Below are positions 45,921-64,000 of a stretch of DNA of 64,000 nucleotides, one piece after another; the stretch's first letter is position 1; the number at the start of each line of letters is the position of its first letter. A program made the translations under genes and the position numbers. The notes below the pieces were generated by a model. That model was not told the DNA's origin and searched no databases. It saw only the letters and a program-made list of their open reading frames with translations. The DNA lies in the NCBI GenBank assembly GCA_943735955.1, contig OX030960.1, forward strand, positions 5,614,535 through 5,678,534. Direction: 5' to 3'. The DNA is from Piscicola geometra. Taxonomy: Eukaryota > Annelida > Clitellata > Hirudinida > Piscicolidae.

Positions 45921-48900
45921 TTAAACTGAAATGTAGTTTGGGAGGTTCGTGGGGGAGAGGTAGTAGTACTTTACGATGTCATCCCTCTTTTCGTTCCTTT
46001 CTTTTATCGTTCGGCTTACACTTTCTAGTTCTTCTTTGAACCTTTAAAAGGTTTTTAAATTAGTTTAGTAATGAAAAAACTCTACCAAATCTCTATTGAA
46101 TCTATTCAATTAATTTTTATACTAACCATTCATACCAAGCCACCAAACTTAATTCAAACCTCAAAACCACTCACTCATTTTCGGCTTTTATAGCATCATA
46201 GTCGAACTGTCTCTGGAACTCCCACTGGGCAAGGCTGTGTGGCGGTCGGGTACTGAAGACTTTGGTGATGGTCATTATTTCGAGGGTGGTCGCCTTGTCA
46301 GGTATGATGGAAAGAATGTCTTCCTCGCTTCTTGGAGACTGTGTTGGTTGGTTGGTTGGTTTGTTGTTGGTTGGTTGGTTGGTTGGTTGGTTTGTTGGTT
46401 GGTTGGTTGGTTGGTTGGTTTGTTTGTTTGTTTGTTTGTTTGTGTGCTGGTTGGTTGATTGATTGGTTGGTTAGTTGGTTGATTGGTTGGTTGGCTAATT
46501 AGTTGGTTGGTTGGATGGTCGGTTATTGAATAAATGAATATATGGGGCAATAGTGAATGGATAGATGGATAGATGTAAGGATGGATAGATGGTTGGATAA
46601 CCAATAGATGGATACACAGATGAATTGATGTACAAATGGATGGATTTGCAGATAGATGGATGAGCAGATGGATGGATGGACAGGTGGATGGATGGAATGG
46701 TGGATGGATGGACAAGTGGCTGGATGGACAGGTAGATGGCCAGATGGATGGATGGACAGATGGATGGATGGACTGGTGGATGGATGGACAGGTGGATGGA
46801 TGGACAGATGGATGGATGTACAGATGGATGGATGTACAGATAGATGGGCTAATGAAGGAAGTGGGTTCATGAGGCGTAGATAAATAAATGAAAAATAATG
46901 GAATAGATGACGGATGAGTGAAAAATATGATTAGGTGAAAAAGCGAATTGAGATTTGCTGATGGATAGACTGCATTTTTTGAAATAATTGTTTTTCATCA
47001 CTGCCAATAAAGTTTCCTCGAAATATTTTTCATCGCTATCATAATATAGACCGCGATAACAAAAATCTAAACCGAAATAGAAAACTAAATTTTCAAAAAA
47101 AAACTTATTTAAAGAATAACTTTCATATGAAACTTCCTCCTAGCAACCTATCTCCCACATACTTTATTCGTTGGCGGGTGTCCATAGAGGACTGACGGGT
47201 AGTTGGGTGGGAAGGCATATTCGTTGTACTGTGGAAAGTTGGTGGCGGCGTGTTGGACGGTGCAAGTGAAGATGACGCTGGTGCACAGCGTGGAAATGTC
47301 TTCAGCCCTGGTGAATGCTCGGTAAGATGGTTCTCCTTTTGCTCCTTTCTGAACCTTGCCTGGCAGACCCTGGGTGGCGTAATGGCTGGTTCGGACTAGT
47401 TTCATACTAAACAGATTGTTGAATGACATTTTGACAACTGGATTTAATCTAATCTTTGAATAAAAAAAGTTTAACACAAAAAATATTTGCTACAACGGTC
47501 GACAAACCTTCAAACCAGCTCCACCATCGTCTATCGACATCGACAGTTCCTTGGCGAATGTCTGCATTTCTGCGTCACTCATGATCTTCTCTAGTGAGTC
47601 TGCCACAGAACAATATAATAATTAACACTCTAAATACGAAACATTCATTATATCGACAGTTTATGTTTTTCTTAAAAATTATAATCTAAAAAAACTACCA
47701 TTCAACTTTACTCAGACAAATCCTGTCTGCTACCCATCGAAATAAGTACCTACACAAACAAGTCTTGCAACACCAAAATCAGCCCTTATAGAATTTAAAA
47801 TAGCTGTTTGGTTTAAAATTCTAATCTAAACTAAACTAAGCTAAAATCAGCCATTGTAGACGTCAAAATACATGGGGTGGCTAAACATTCAAAACACCTC
47901 AAACTAAACTAAACCAAAAGCAGCCAGTATAGAGATAAAAATGCTGGCTTGGTTAAACACACTAAACCAAACTTAATTTCACTAAACCATCACACCGTAG
48001 TGTTTGAAGACGATCTTGTTGACGTAGTTTTTGATGGCCTTGTACAGCAGCATGCCGTCGTCTCTGTAGCCGTAGTCTTCGAGCACTCTCATGTCCAGCA
48101 ACTGCGAGCGAGGGAGGCATTTTAAAAATTAATTTTATTGTTTTTTAATATTGACAATAAGTGTACTTATTTTTTTATATAAATAAATTTTGTTAATTAG
48201 TAATTTAATTAATTGGCTTTTACTTAGTTCATATAAGTTTGCCGTTTTAAAAATATACAACATGTTCGTATTGCCTTGAATTTGTAAGGTTTCTCATAAG
48301 ATTTTTATTCATCTGTGAAATTCTATTTTCACGTTCAAAAAACAAAGTTCTTTATATACAACTTTTTTTAGATAACTTTTCTACATATTCAAAACAAGTT
48401 AGACACTGCTTCTGTGAGTATCTGATTTCTAAGTTAGAATCGTTTGCAAACAGCCTTACCCCTCTTCTCTCCAGTTCCTTGGGAAAAGTCCCATGAACGT
48501 CCATCCTCCATTCCTCCATCCTTGAGGTCATTATTAATATATTTGAGTTCATTATTTATTTATTTATTGTTTATGTGGAACAGAGAATTACGAGCAAGTT
48601 TTTAAGGGCACTATAGGATTGTTTAACGCATTTAAAAATGAATTGATTAAACAATCATTCTTATCATCATCGACATGCCCATCATCAGCAACATCTTAAT
48701 CACTTGCATCTTCCTCATGATCATGATCATCATCACCATCATCATCATCCCTACCCTCTCTTCATCAGCTCGAACATCCCATCTTTGCCTAATGACGTTG
48801 TTCTGTCGATCCATCCATTCTCGCTCAGTAACTGATCCATTCCACGTCTGATGATGATGATGATTATGATGAGGATGATGATGATGATTATGATGATGAT

Positions 48901-51900
48901 GATGATGATTATGATGATGATGATGATGGTGGGGGTGGGGACGATGATGATGGTGATGACGATGATGATGATGGCGATTATGGTGGTGGTGGTGGTGTGA
49001 AGATGAAAATGATAATGATGGTGGTGATGACAAACATGCAGACTTATTATACAGTTTTATTTTATAGTTAAATAAAATCAATTGAATCAATTTTTAATTT
49101 CCAATAAAATCAACGTTATAACGTTCAAATCTCTGAAGAACTGACGCGTTGATGGATGGAAGGAAGAGAAAGTGCGGAGAGAGGAGCTTGTGGATTGGGT
49201 GGGTGAGAGCCAAGGACCTCTGCATTGCAACGTACACCGACTCCATCACCAGATGTGTGTAACCTGGAAAAAAAGATATGCGATTATTTATAGAAATGTT
49301 AAAACAATTTTTAATTTGTGAATATAAAAATAATTTTATTAAGTTATATATTTTTTTTATTAATCTGGTAATGATGCCACTTATAGATCTACTTTAACGT
49401 ACAAAAGTGAGAAAGGGCTTGATGCACGGCTGAGTCGGCATTGTTGAACCACATTTTGGCCACCAACCACGTGAAAGGAGGGTCGCTAGGCAAGAAGACC
49501 TAGAGATTATTCATTGAAAAGTCAAAAATTTGAAATTTGAAAAAAATTGATGAAAAGTTTTTATGAACTTTATGAAAGCATTGAAAAGAAGAATAGGTTG
49601 CAAAAAAATAGTCCAATGTATCATATGAAACTATAAAAGAAAGCTCTTGCTTAAATGAAATTTGGAAAAAATTAAATGAACGTATTTCTTTATTCAAAAC
49701 ATAAAATATCTCAATAAATCAAAAATAAAAATCCTTTTCCAAGACAAATTCGAACTGGGTTGTCGGGCGCGATGTTCTGGAAGAGTTGAATGGCTATCGG
49801 CACGAACTGCTTGTCTCCCGTGACGAAGAACAAGCCTATGGGAGCGCAGACCTGGGATTTACAAGTGTTGCGTTTGTTAAATCTATAAATATTTCAATTA
49901 AATATTCAAAAACATTTTTGTTTTTGAGTAGGAGAGACTAAATTAAGCTTTTTAAAATTGATTAGTATATTTATGTATGAAAAAACTGGGAAAACATTTT
50001 AACAAATAAATATGTAGTGTGAGCATCAAAAAAACTTCAAGCATTCTTATACTGCCACCAACTGCGACCACCAACGACACTACCAACGACACCACTGACG
50101 GTTCTTCCGGGCTGACACTTGATGTTTTTGAGGATTTTGAGATCAACGACGAAAAGTCTTTTCGCCTCGATGATCTGCTTCATCGTCCATCCCTCCAAGA
50201 AGGGCCTCAACATCTCGGCCGTCACTCCCATACTGGAGAAGGTGGAGAGAGATGGAATTACAGGATGGGTTTGCTGGTGAAACTAGAGTGTTGAGTGATG
50301 GTGGTAAAAAACAATTGAGAAAAATTAAGAAAAACTATATTTTTTTATGAATATGAAGCTTTTAGTGTAGAAATGCAATGTCAAACTTTTCAGGCAGTTC
50401 CGAGCAGAGCTTGACCATCATGGGATTGCAGCCGATCAGTCTTTGAGCGCCGAAACACAAGTCGTTGCTCCATCTGTCGGCTCCCTGCAGGTTGGTAAAA
50501 GAAATAATATGATATAACATTAAACAAATAAGATAGGATAAATAATATATTATCATAAAAATAAAAAACGTGAATTAATATTAATTAAATGACACCATAA
50601 TAATATTAATTAATTAATATAATTATGAGAATTATTTTTCCACTGAAATGTGAAGCTATTAAGATCAATTAATTAGCTTTAAAATATTCTAATATTCATC
50701 TTAAAGCAGTACTTACCACAGGTTCAGGCAGGTCGGGTACATAGACTCCAAGCAGTTCTTCCAGCGACGCCCATGCTATGGTGGGAAGTTGAGAAAGACC
50801 CGCCTTCGTCATCACTTGGAATTGTGAGTTTATGATGTCCCACTGTGGTGGTCGCATTGGTTAATTAGAATCTTGGAACTAATTGTTATTTAAAATTGAT
50901 TAATTAGATTCTTGAAATTTATTAATTGAAGTTTTCGATTTTTTTTTCTGAACTTTTAGAGAAGATGAACAAACCTTGTACTCGTCAGAGAATTGCTCAT
51001 ATGGCGGTAATGTGTTAACCTGTTGAAGAAAGCAATAATTCAGAAAATCAATAAAACTTTCTGTTTCTCAATTAAGACACGTAATAAACGTTTAAGAAAT
51101 TACACATCTCGAAAAAAATGAAACTTTTCAGAAACCTGGACGGGAAGATCGGGGGCCGACTGTCCATACTGGTAAACCTCCCTGAGGTGATCCATCTCTG
51201 CTTTCCTTTGCTCAAAGTTCGGGTCGTTTTGGGGAAGGCTTGAATCATTCAGCTCGATGAAGAGTCTCTGGCCTGGTTTCAACCATCTGGCGAGGTTAAA
51301 TAGAGTCTAAAGTTATCGACATTGAGGACTTTAATTGTCAAAAACTTTAAACTAACTAAAATTCCAAACGAATATCAAATCTATGAAGTTTTATAAGCAC
51401 ATAAAATTATGAATTCTTAATTAAATTCAAGACCAAACACCTCAATATTGGAAAGTAGAATGTTTTCTCGCTTTCCCTGTTGTTAATTAGTAGGCACTCG
51501 CAGAACCAATCAATTCCTTCCACCAAGCCCTCCATGTCATTGGCCTCTTCACCCTCTTCCCTCCACACCTCCAAACGCTTCATGTCCTGCACAAGTGATG
51601 CCACGAAAGCAATAAAGACCATATTAAAAACTCTAATTTCAAATATTGATACAAATTTATCAGCGTCAATATCACGAGATCTTCAAAGTTGCCGTAATTG
51701 ACATCGTAGTTAAAAGCACTTACTCTGAAATGGTTCAGAGACACGGCTTCGAAAACATCCATTCTTCCTCTCTGCGTGATGGGAAAGTAACTCTGATATA
51801 TATTCAAAACTCAAAGCTGAATATTATCGCTAAAAAGATCATTTAACCATGAAATCATTAATAATTGTTCTTTGATTGATTATTATCAATTTTGATTGAT

Positions 51901-52103
51901 TCTAATAAGATTGATTATAATCAATCGTTTACTTCAAAGTCGATTCCGAAATGCAAGTCCAGTTTGAGTTCGTTACTCCACTTGCCTGAATCGTCCATCA
52001 GTTTCGCTCTCAACCTCACGCCCGACAGATTGCCCTTCGTGTCTCCCGTCTTGACGTACACGAAGTGGTCAATTTTGTTCGGAGGCTCGCAGCAGTTTCC
52101 CAT
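45921..52103 (-). CDS. PLAT-domain animal lipoxygenase (18 exons, 697 aa)
   Basis: Non-haem iron dioxygenase that adds O2 to polyunsaturated fatty acids. Exons: 51933-52103, 51724-51792, 51441-51586, 51136-51286, 50975-51019, 50717-50842, 50387-50484, 50100-50232, 49756-49851, 49403-49499, 49146-49263, 48755-48847, 48460-48520, 47996-48101, 47508-47599, 47163-47369, 46175-46338, 45921-46041; phases agree, CDS 2094 bases. An N-terminal PLAT domain (about 10-128; [14 protein letters not shown]) is followed by the catalytic domain: [36 protein letters not shown] (iron His371 and His376), [25 protein letters not shown] (His574, Asn578). The C-terminus is NYISV, so the terminal iron ligand is Val697 instead of Ile. 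The residue at the Ala/Gly stereocontrol position aligns to Ser435. The exon 15/16 junction has a less likely alternative. Positional specificity cannot be told. Confidence 0.93.
46335..46520 (+). repeat. (GGTT)n-type microsatellite in lipoxygenase intron
   Basis: GGTTGGTTGGTT with TTTGTTTG variants begins directly at the exon 17 acceptor (exon high boundary 46338). In transcript sense the acceptor is preceded by AACCAACC repeats. Confidence 0.85.
46555..46860 (+). repeat. GGATGGATGGACAGAT-type tandem repeat in the same intron
   Basis: GATGGATGGACAGGTG repeats of 12-20-bp irregular period. Translated both ways they give meaningless long frames rich in Trp-Met-Asp-Gly or Ile-His-Pro-Ser. Confidence 0.8.
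48848..49030 (+). repeat. (ATG)n tract up to the lipoxygenase exon 12 acceptor
   Basis: GATGATGATGATTATGATG runs into exon 12 (high boundary 48847), so in transcript sense the 3' splice site is CATCATCAG. A second CAT tract (48655-48750) lies past the exon 12 donor. Confidence 0.8.
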
Positions 52104-53723
52104 AGCAGCCGTTGGAGACGTTTTCTTTAACTGGTGGTTTCATGGAGTGTAGATGAACCGCGAGACAGCGAAATCACGTAATCAGTTAAAAAGCGAAAAC
52201 ACGAAGCGAATTAACTCTGGTTTAATTTTTAATTTTTTTAAATTTATAATTTCCATTAAAATATTTAGAGTTAAGGTTAGGGTTATTGTTAGGATCACAG
52301 TCAGGGTTAGTGCTAGAATAGGAGAATTTTCCCAGTTTCGAACTAAATGATTGCTTTTTAGCCGTTAATTTTCGCGTTTTATCTACACGCAGTTTCATGT
52401 GGTTTTCGAATGCCTTATTGCTTGCATGAATGTGTTTTTGAAGAATCACACGGAGTCAGCTTATTAATCTTCGGATAATCAAAACCACCACACGCTTTAA
52501 TACCTTTTCTGGCACTTCTGAAGCGATTAGCAGTACTCCAATCAAAATGATCTCTTGGTGTTTTCACGCTGCAGCTGGGAAGACTAACACTAAAACTTAA
52601 TGAAACGACCAGATCGCTATGAAAGAAAATGACATTATATTCAAAAAGTCGTTTATTGTGTATATTCCAGACACTACGGTTTTAACTGTATTTTAAAGTT
52701 TGACAAAGATTTGTACAGGTAAATACTACCTGATTTCAGGCAAGCGCTTGACTTATTATTAAAATAAAGATTAAGCTAAGAGATTCATCATGAACATGAA
52801 CTTTATGTGAAATAAATAAAAGACCTAGAATTATAATGAAATGAATTCAAACTTTGAATTTTAAATGAATTGACTCAAAATGAAGGATTTATTATTTAGG
52901 ATGGGTGAAGGCAAATGTTTTTTCGTGATGCACACATGATTTTTAAAATGCTTGATAACTTGAAAGGTCAAACTTATTTTAATATTTCAAGTCTTAAGAA
53001 TCTTTCCTTTAATTAAATTAACACAAACTGTAGGACCCTGGAGAAGAATAAAAGCATTTTTAACGGTGTATTTAAACCTAAAAACAAAAATTATCTTCTG
53101 TGGAAGGCACGTCTGAATCGCTTATTCAAAACAACTTGACATTAAATACAAATAAAAACATACCACTATGCAAGCAAAGTATTTTAGATACTGTATCTAT
53201 AATGCAATTATAAAAGATCATTAGCCATAATAGTCACAACCATTTTTTTGGTTTCCGTGAAAAATAAAAATAATTAATGAGTCATGATCTAGCGCTAAAG
53301 AACAGTGTGCAAATGTTCGAAGAAGAAGAAGGTAGAAATTGCCAAGAAGTAGCTTAAATGGTCATTAAATCATGGTGGCAAAGAACGGGCAATGAGCATA
53401 TCACATGATTCAACCAGTAAAACACTCAACATTAACTATGTGGAAGGTAGAACTGCAATTTATAACTTCAAATTTTTAAAAATTTAAAGAAAAGAAAATC
53501 ACCAATCAACAAATATGGGAAGACATTCCAAAAATTGTACATTTAATTATGCCTAATTGCAATGAATTTTTGATTCAAAACTATAAACTAATTTAAAATG
53601 GAAAAACTTTTATGATTTGAATTCGACGAAATGTTATCATGTACATCTCAAGTGATAATGAAACATGATGTGATGATTAGCTACGAGTAGTTTGGCCGGT
53701 ACGAATGGCATTTGAGAATTATA
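52104..53723. other. Intergenic region between lipoxygenase and the CARD-pseudokinase gene
   Basis: Promoter region of the lipoxygenase and 3' flank of the next minus-strand gene. It is AT-rich, with no exon or mobile element recognised. Confidence 0.45.
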
Positions 53724-61683
<7,960 letters not shown>

Positions 61684-62137
61684 TGTGGAAATAATCTTTT
61701 TGATGTAAGTACACACAAAAAAGTTACTTTCTAGTCATGCGACTCAGGAAAAGTGTATACCTGAATGCGGAATTACTGTCCGGTTTTGGTGATGCTTAAA
61801 AGTTAATTTTAGCTTTAGCCAGGGGGGCTGTTATAGTTTCTAGGAATTTTCGATGATTCCCTTGAAGTTAATTAATTATTATTATTCTTATTATTAACAA
61901 TACAAGGCTTGAACTAATTAATATAAGAGCTGTGCTTTAATCTACGTTAACTTTTATGTTATCTAGTTAATTAATTAACGCAATTTAAAAAGAAAAAGCA
62001 GTTAACTAAATTCATTGAATTTACACTTTTTTTACTCATTGTTAATTTTTGCGCTACAGAATTTTCTTTTTAACATATTTTAAACATTCTTTGTTTTATT
62101 TTACTTATTTATGTTTTTATGCTTCAATTCACACTTT
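61684..62137. other. Upstream region of the CARD-pseudokinase gene
   Basis: Likely 5' UTR and promoter of the minus-strand gene starting at 61683. AT-rich, no clear motif. The hAT element lies immediately beyond it. Confidence 0.4.
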
Positions 62138-62159
62138 GTATACACTAGAGGTCGGACCG

Positions 62160-62365
62160 GGTACCCGATCTGACCGGGTACCCGCGGGTACCCGCGGGAC
62201 TCCCGCGGGAACGGGAATGAAAATTAATTTCGGAACGGGAAAAGTCGGGAACCGGGAATAGGTTTTCGGGACGGGAACGGGAACGGGAATCAACTTTCAA
62301 ATCGGGAACGGGAAAAGACGGGAACGGGAATCAACTTTTAAATCGGGAACGGGAAAAACGGGAAT
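62160..62365 (+). repeat. 5' subterminal CGGGAACGGGAA repeats of the hAT element
   Basis: CGGGTACCCGCGGGTACCCG, then CGGGAACGGGAATCAACTTT repeated with variation. They mirror the 3' subterminal array and could be transposase-binding sites (inference). Confidence 0.8.
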
Positions 62366-62479
62366 GACAGTTATTGGGATTGGATTTTTTAACAATGATT
62401 TTTCAGCAAACTTCAAAGTATGGAAATCTTTATTTCATCGATACTTCGTACTTAAAATAAGTATTAAATGCAATAGAAA

Positions 62480-63355
62480 TGTGTAACGAAGCCACCATTG
62501 CCAATGTCGAAATCTCCAACACTACATTTGAAGTTGTTATGGTGAGTCCAAAGATTAGGGAGATTAGAACAAATGGGTGATGATGAACACTTTTCAGATG
62601 AAATCAAAATGGTCAGTTATATTATTTTAATTTTATAAATTAATACTTTGAATTTGAATGAGTAATTTCCAAATGATTGTTCAGTTGATCATTTCGACAA
62701 AAGAAAAGATGCCATTGATCTCATTCATATGGCAGCATGTCTGTTGCATCCACAGTATGAAAGAATAATAGGAAAAAAGTTTGGGATAGAAAAGAAATAA
62801 ATACCAAGACTTTCATTAGAGAAAATTTAAATCTATTTTGTACAGCCAGACCAAGCTGCAGTGCCGTTGAGAAAAAAAACAAATGATGGTTATTTAGACC
62901 TATTATGTTTGTTTTTATAACGTAAAAATTATAATACAATTATAATACTAACAAATTATACGAATGATTTTATATTTGCAGTTGTGGAGAATAAGAATGT
63001 TGTCAAAAAACATATTTCTATAATTATTGAAGAATTAATAATAATGAACGAAGAAAAAAATTCAGAAGAGGATGAATTGTACAAATATTCACAATTACGT
63101 CCCAAAAAAATCAAAGATTATAAAGATATTTTATTTTATTGGAGTAAAATGAGCAATTTTAAAATACAACAAGAAGTAGCCAAAATTTTGTTTAGTATAT
63201 CTGCAAGTTATATTCCCTGTGAACGGAATTTTTCAATATGTGGTCGTTTAACTTCAGACCCAAAATCCTCTCATTTGAAAGCTGAAACTCTTAACGGTTT
63301 AACCCGTGTGAAAAGCAATAAAGACTTGATTGAATTACTCAAAAACAATGACTAA
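62480..63355 (+). pseudogene. Degenerate hAT transposase
   Basis: The N-terminal two thirds are missing or unreadable. Pieces seen: MSKSPTLHLKLL near 62500, HMAACLLHPQYERIIGKKFG at about 62730 with a stop after it, and an intact C-terminal frame (62984-63355) containing FYWSKMSNFKIQQEVAKI, LFSISASYIPCERNFSI and GRLTSDPKSSHLKAETL. The last part is the hAT dimerisation domain (W, A...L.I.AS..P.ERNFS..G, R..L....E.L). The element is therefore non-autonomous now. Confidence 0.8.
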
Positions 63356-63555
63356 CTTCAATACTTTCATTTCAATAAATATTTGAAATTTAAATCGTGT
63401 TTTTTTTTTTATTAAAAGAAATATTCTCTGACTTTCAAATAATAAATTGTAAGAAATGTTAGAAATAGCAAGTTTGGGACCAGTGAAAACGGCAGCGAAA
63501 ATGAATAAAAAAACAAAAAAGTTTCGGGAACGGGTCGAGACCGTGAATCGAGTTG

Positions 63556-63795
63556 CGGGAACGGGACGGGACGGGAATCAAAATTCTGATGTCCCATCGG
63601 GAACGGGACGGGACGGGAAAACAAATTTCGGGAACGGGACGGGACGGGAATCAAAATTCTGATGTCCCATCGGGAACGGGACGGGACGGGAAAACAAATT
63701 TCGGGAACGGGACGGGACGGGAATCAAAATTCTGATGTCCCATCGGGACCGGGACGGGACGGGAAAACAAATTTCGGGAACGGGACGGGACCGGG
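63556..63795 (+). repeat. 73-bp tandem repeat at the 3' end of the hAT element
   Basis: Three copies with period 73 (GATGTCCCATCGGGA at 63588, 63661 and 63734), each containing three GGGACGGGACGGGAA clusters. Confidence 0.9.
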
Positions 63796-63832
63796 AATGA
63801 AAAATCGTCCATGTCCGACCTCTAGTATACAC

Positions 63833-64000
63833 CAGTGATATTTCAGTAAATGAAACTGAAACTAAGATGATTGCATTGAGTTTATTAGAACTAATCGTTG
63901 AAATTTTCTAATTATTATAATATAATAATTATATTATAATTGGATATCTAACAAATATTTCAAATATTCAGATATTTATTTCATGAGACTACAGTAATTA
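63833..64000. other. AT-rich end of window
   Basis: I see no feature here beyond the right-hand target duplication of the hAT element. Confidence 0.5.

Larger units (their letters stand above)
62138..63832 (+). mobile_element. hAT-superfamily transposon with 8-bp target duplication
   Basis: Target duplication GTATACAC at 62138-62145 and 63825-63832 flanks an element of 1679 bases (62146-63824). The termini are perfect 12-bp inverted repeats, TAGAGGTCGGAC and GTCCGACCTCTA. Eight-base duplications and short TIRs are hAT hallmarks. Inside are CGGGAACGGG-rich subterminal repeats at both ends and degraded transposase pieces. Confidence 0.92.

Noticed and set aside
46237..46883. Overlapping frames rich in Trp-Met-Asp-Gly or Ile-His-Pro-Ser
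   Set aside because: They come from GGAT/GGTT microsatellites in a lipoxygenase intron and appear on both strands.
47406..47497. Alternative lipoxygenase splice using the donor after CGACC and the acceptor before TATGAAACTAG
   Set aside because: It is phase-compatible but inserts residues not expected in the family. Joining AAG at 47508 to GGTCTGCC at 47369 keeps GLKGLPG, which fits lipoxygenases better.
52262..52318. TTAGGG-like sequence as an interstitial telomere
   Set aside because: Only one exact TTAGGG with irregular neighbours (GTTAGGGTTATTG), not a tandem array.

Overview
This is invertebrate animal nuclear DNA. It is AT-rich, its genes are split by GT-AG introns, and it carries many microsatellites and minisatellites, tRNA-derived SINE-like copies, LINE 3' ends and hAT transposon remains. 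A PLAT-type lipoxygenase, an AKT1S1/PRAS40 homologue, a TRPC channel, dymeclin and a CARD protein together suggest a lophotrochozoan (annelid or mollusc). That placement is inference; no single base proves it.

Layout. 1-2.5 kb holds two tandem, decayed copies of an unnamed gene family. 5.2-8.6 kb holds two tandem aquaporin genes on the minus strand (254 and 270 aa). 10.0-12.1 kb is a plus-strand gene whose 3' half encodes the conserved C-terminus of AKT1S1/PRAS40 (Drosophila Lobe family). 13.36-20.92 kb is a complete 15-exon dymeclin gene (754 aa, plus strand). 23.7-40.1 kb is a complete 18-exon TRPC channel gene (1458 aa, minus strand), with a possible alternative ending or nested gene at 35.3-35.8 kb. 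45.9-52.1 kb is a complete 18-exon lipoxygenase (697 aa, minus strand). 53.7-61.7 kb is a 10-exon minus-strand gene (872 aa) with an unusual order: CARD, coiled coil, degenerate kinase, probable beta-propeller. 62.1-63.8 kb is a hAT element with 12-bp terminal inverted repeats and an 8-bp target duplication. I reconstructed the gene models by hand from splice signals. In the dymeclin, TRPC, lipoxygenase, CARD-kinase and aquaporin models every intron phase matches and the total CDS length is a multiple of three, which is strong internal support.

The genes do not form a pathway; this is an ordinary metazoan neighbourhood. The most novel item is the CARD/coiled-coil/pseudokinase/propeller protein. 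It looks like an innate-immune or cell-death scaffold: it keeps the ATP-anchoring Lys/Glu pair and the catalytic-loop Asn but has lost both catalytic aspartates. Next in interest are the aquaporin pair lacking the selectivity-filter arginine, the lipoxygenase ending in Val instead of Ile, a phase-compatible alternative 3' end of TRPC, and dymeclin introns made largely of tandem repeats that touch the splice sites.
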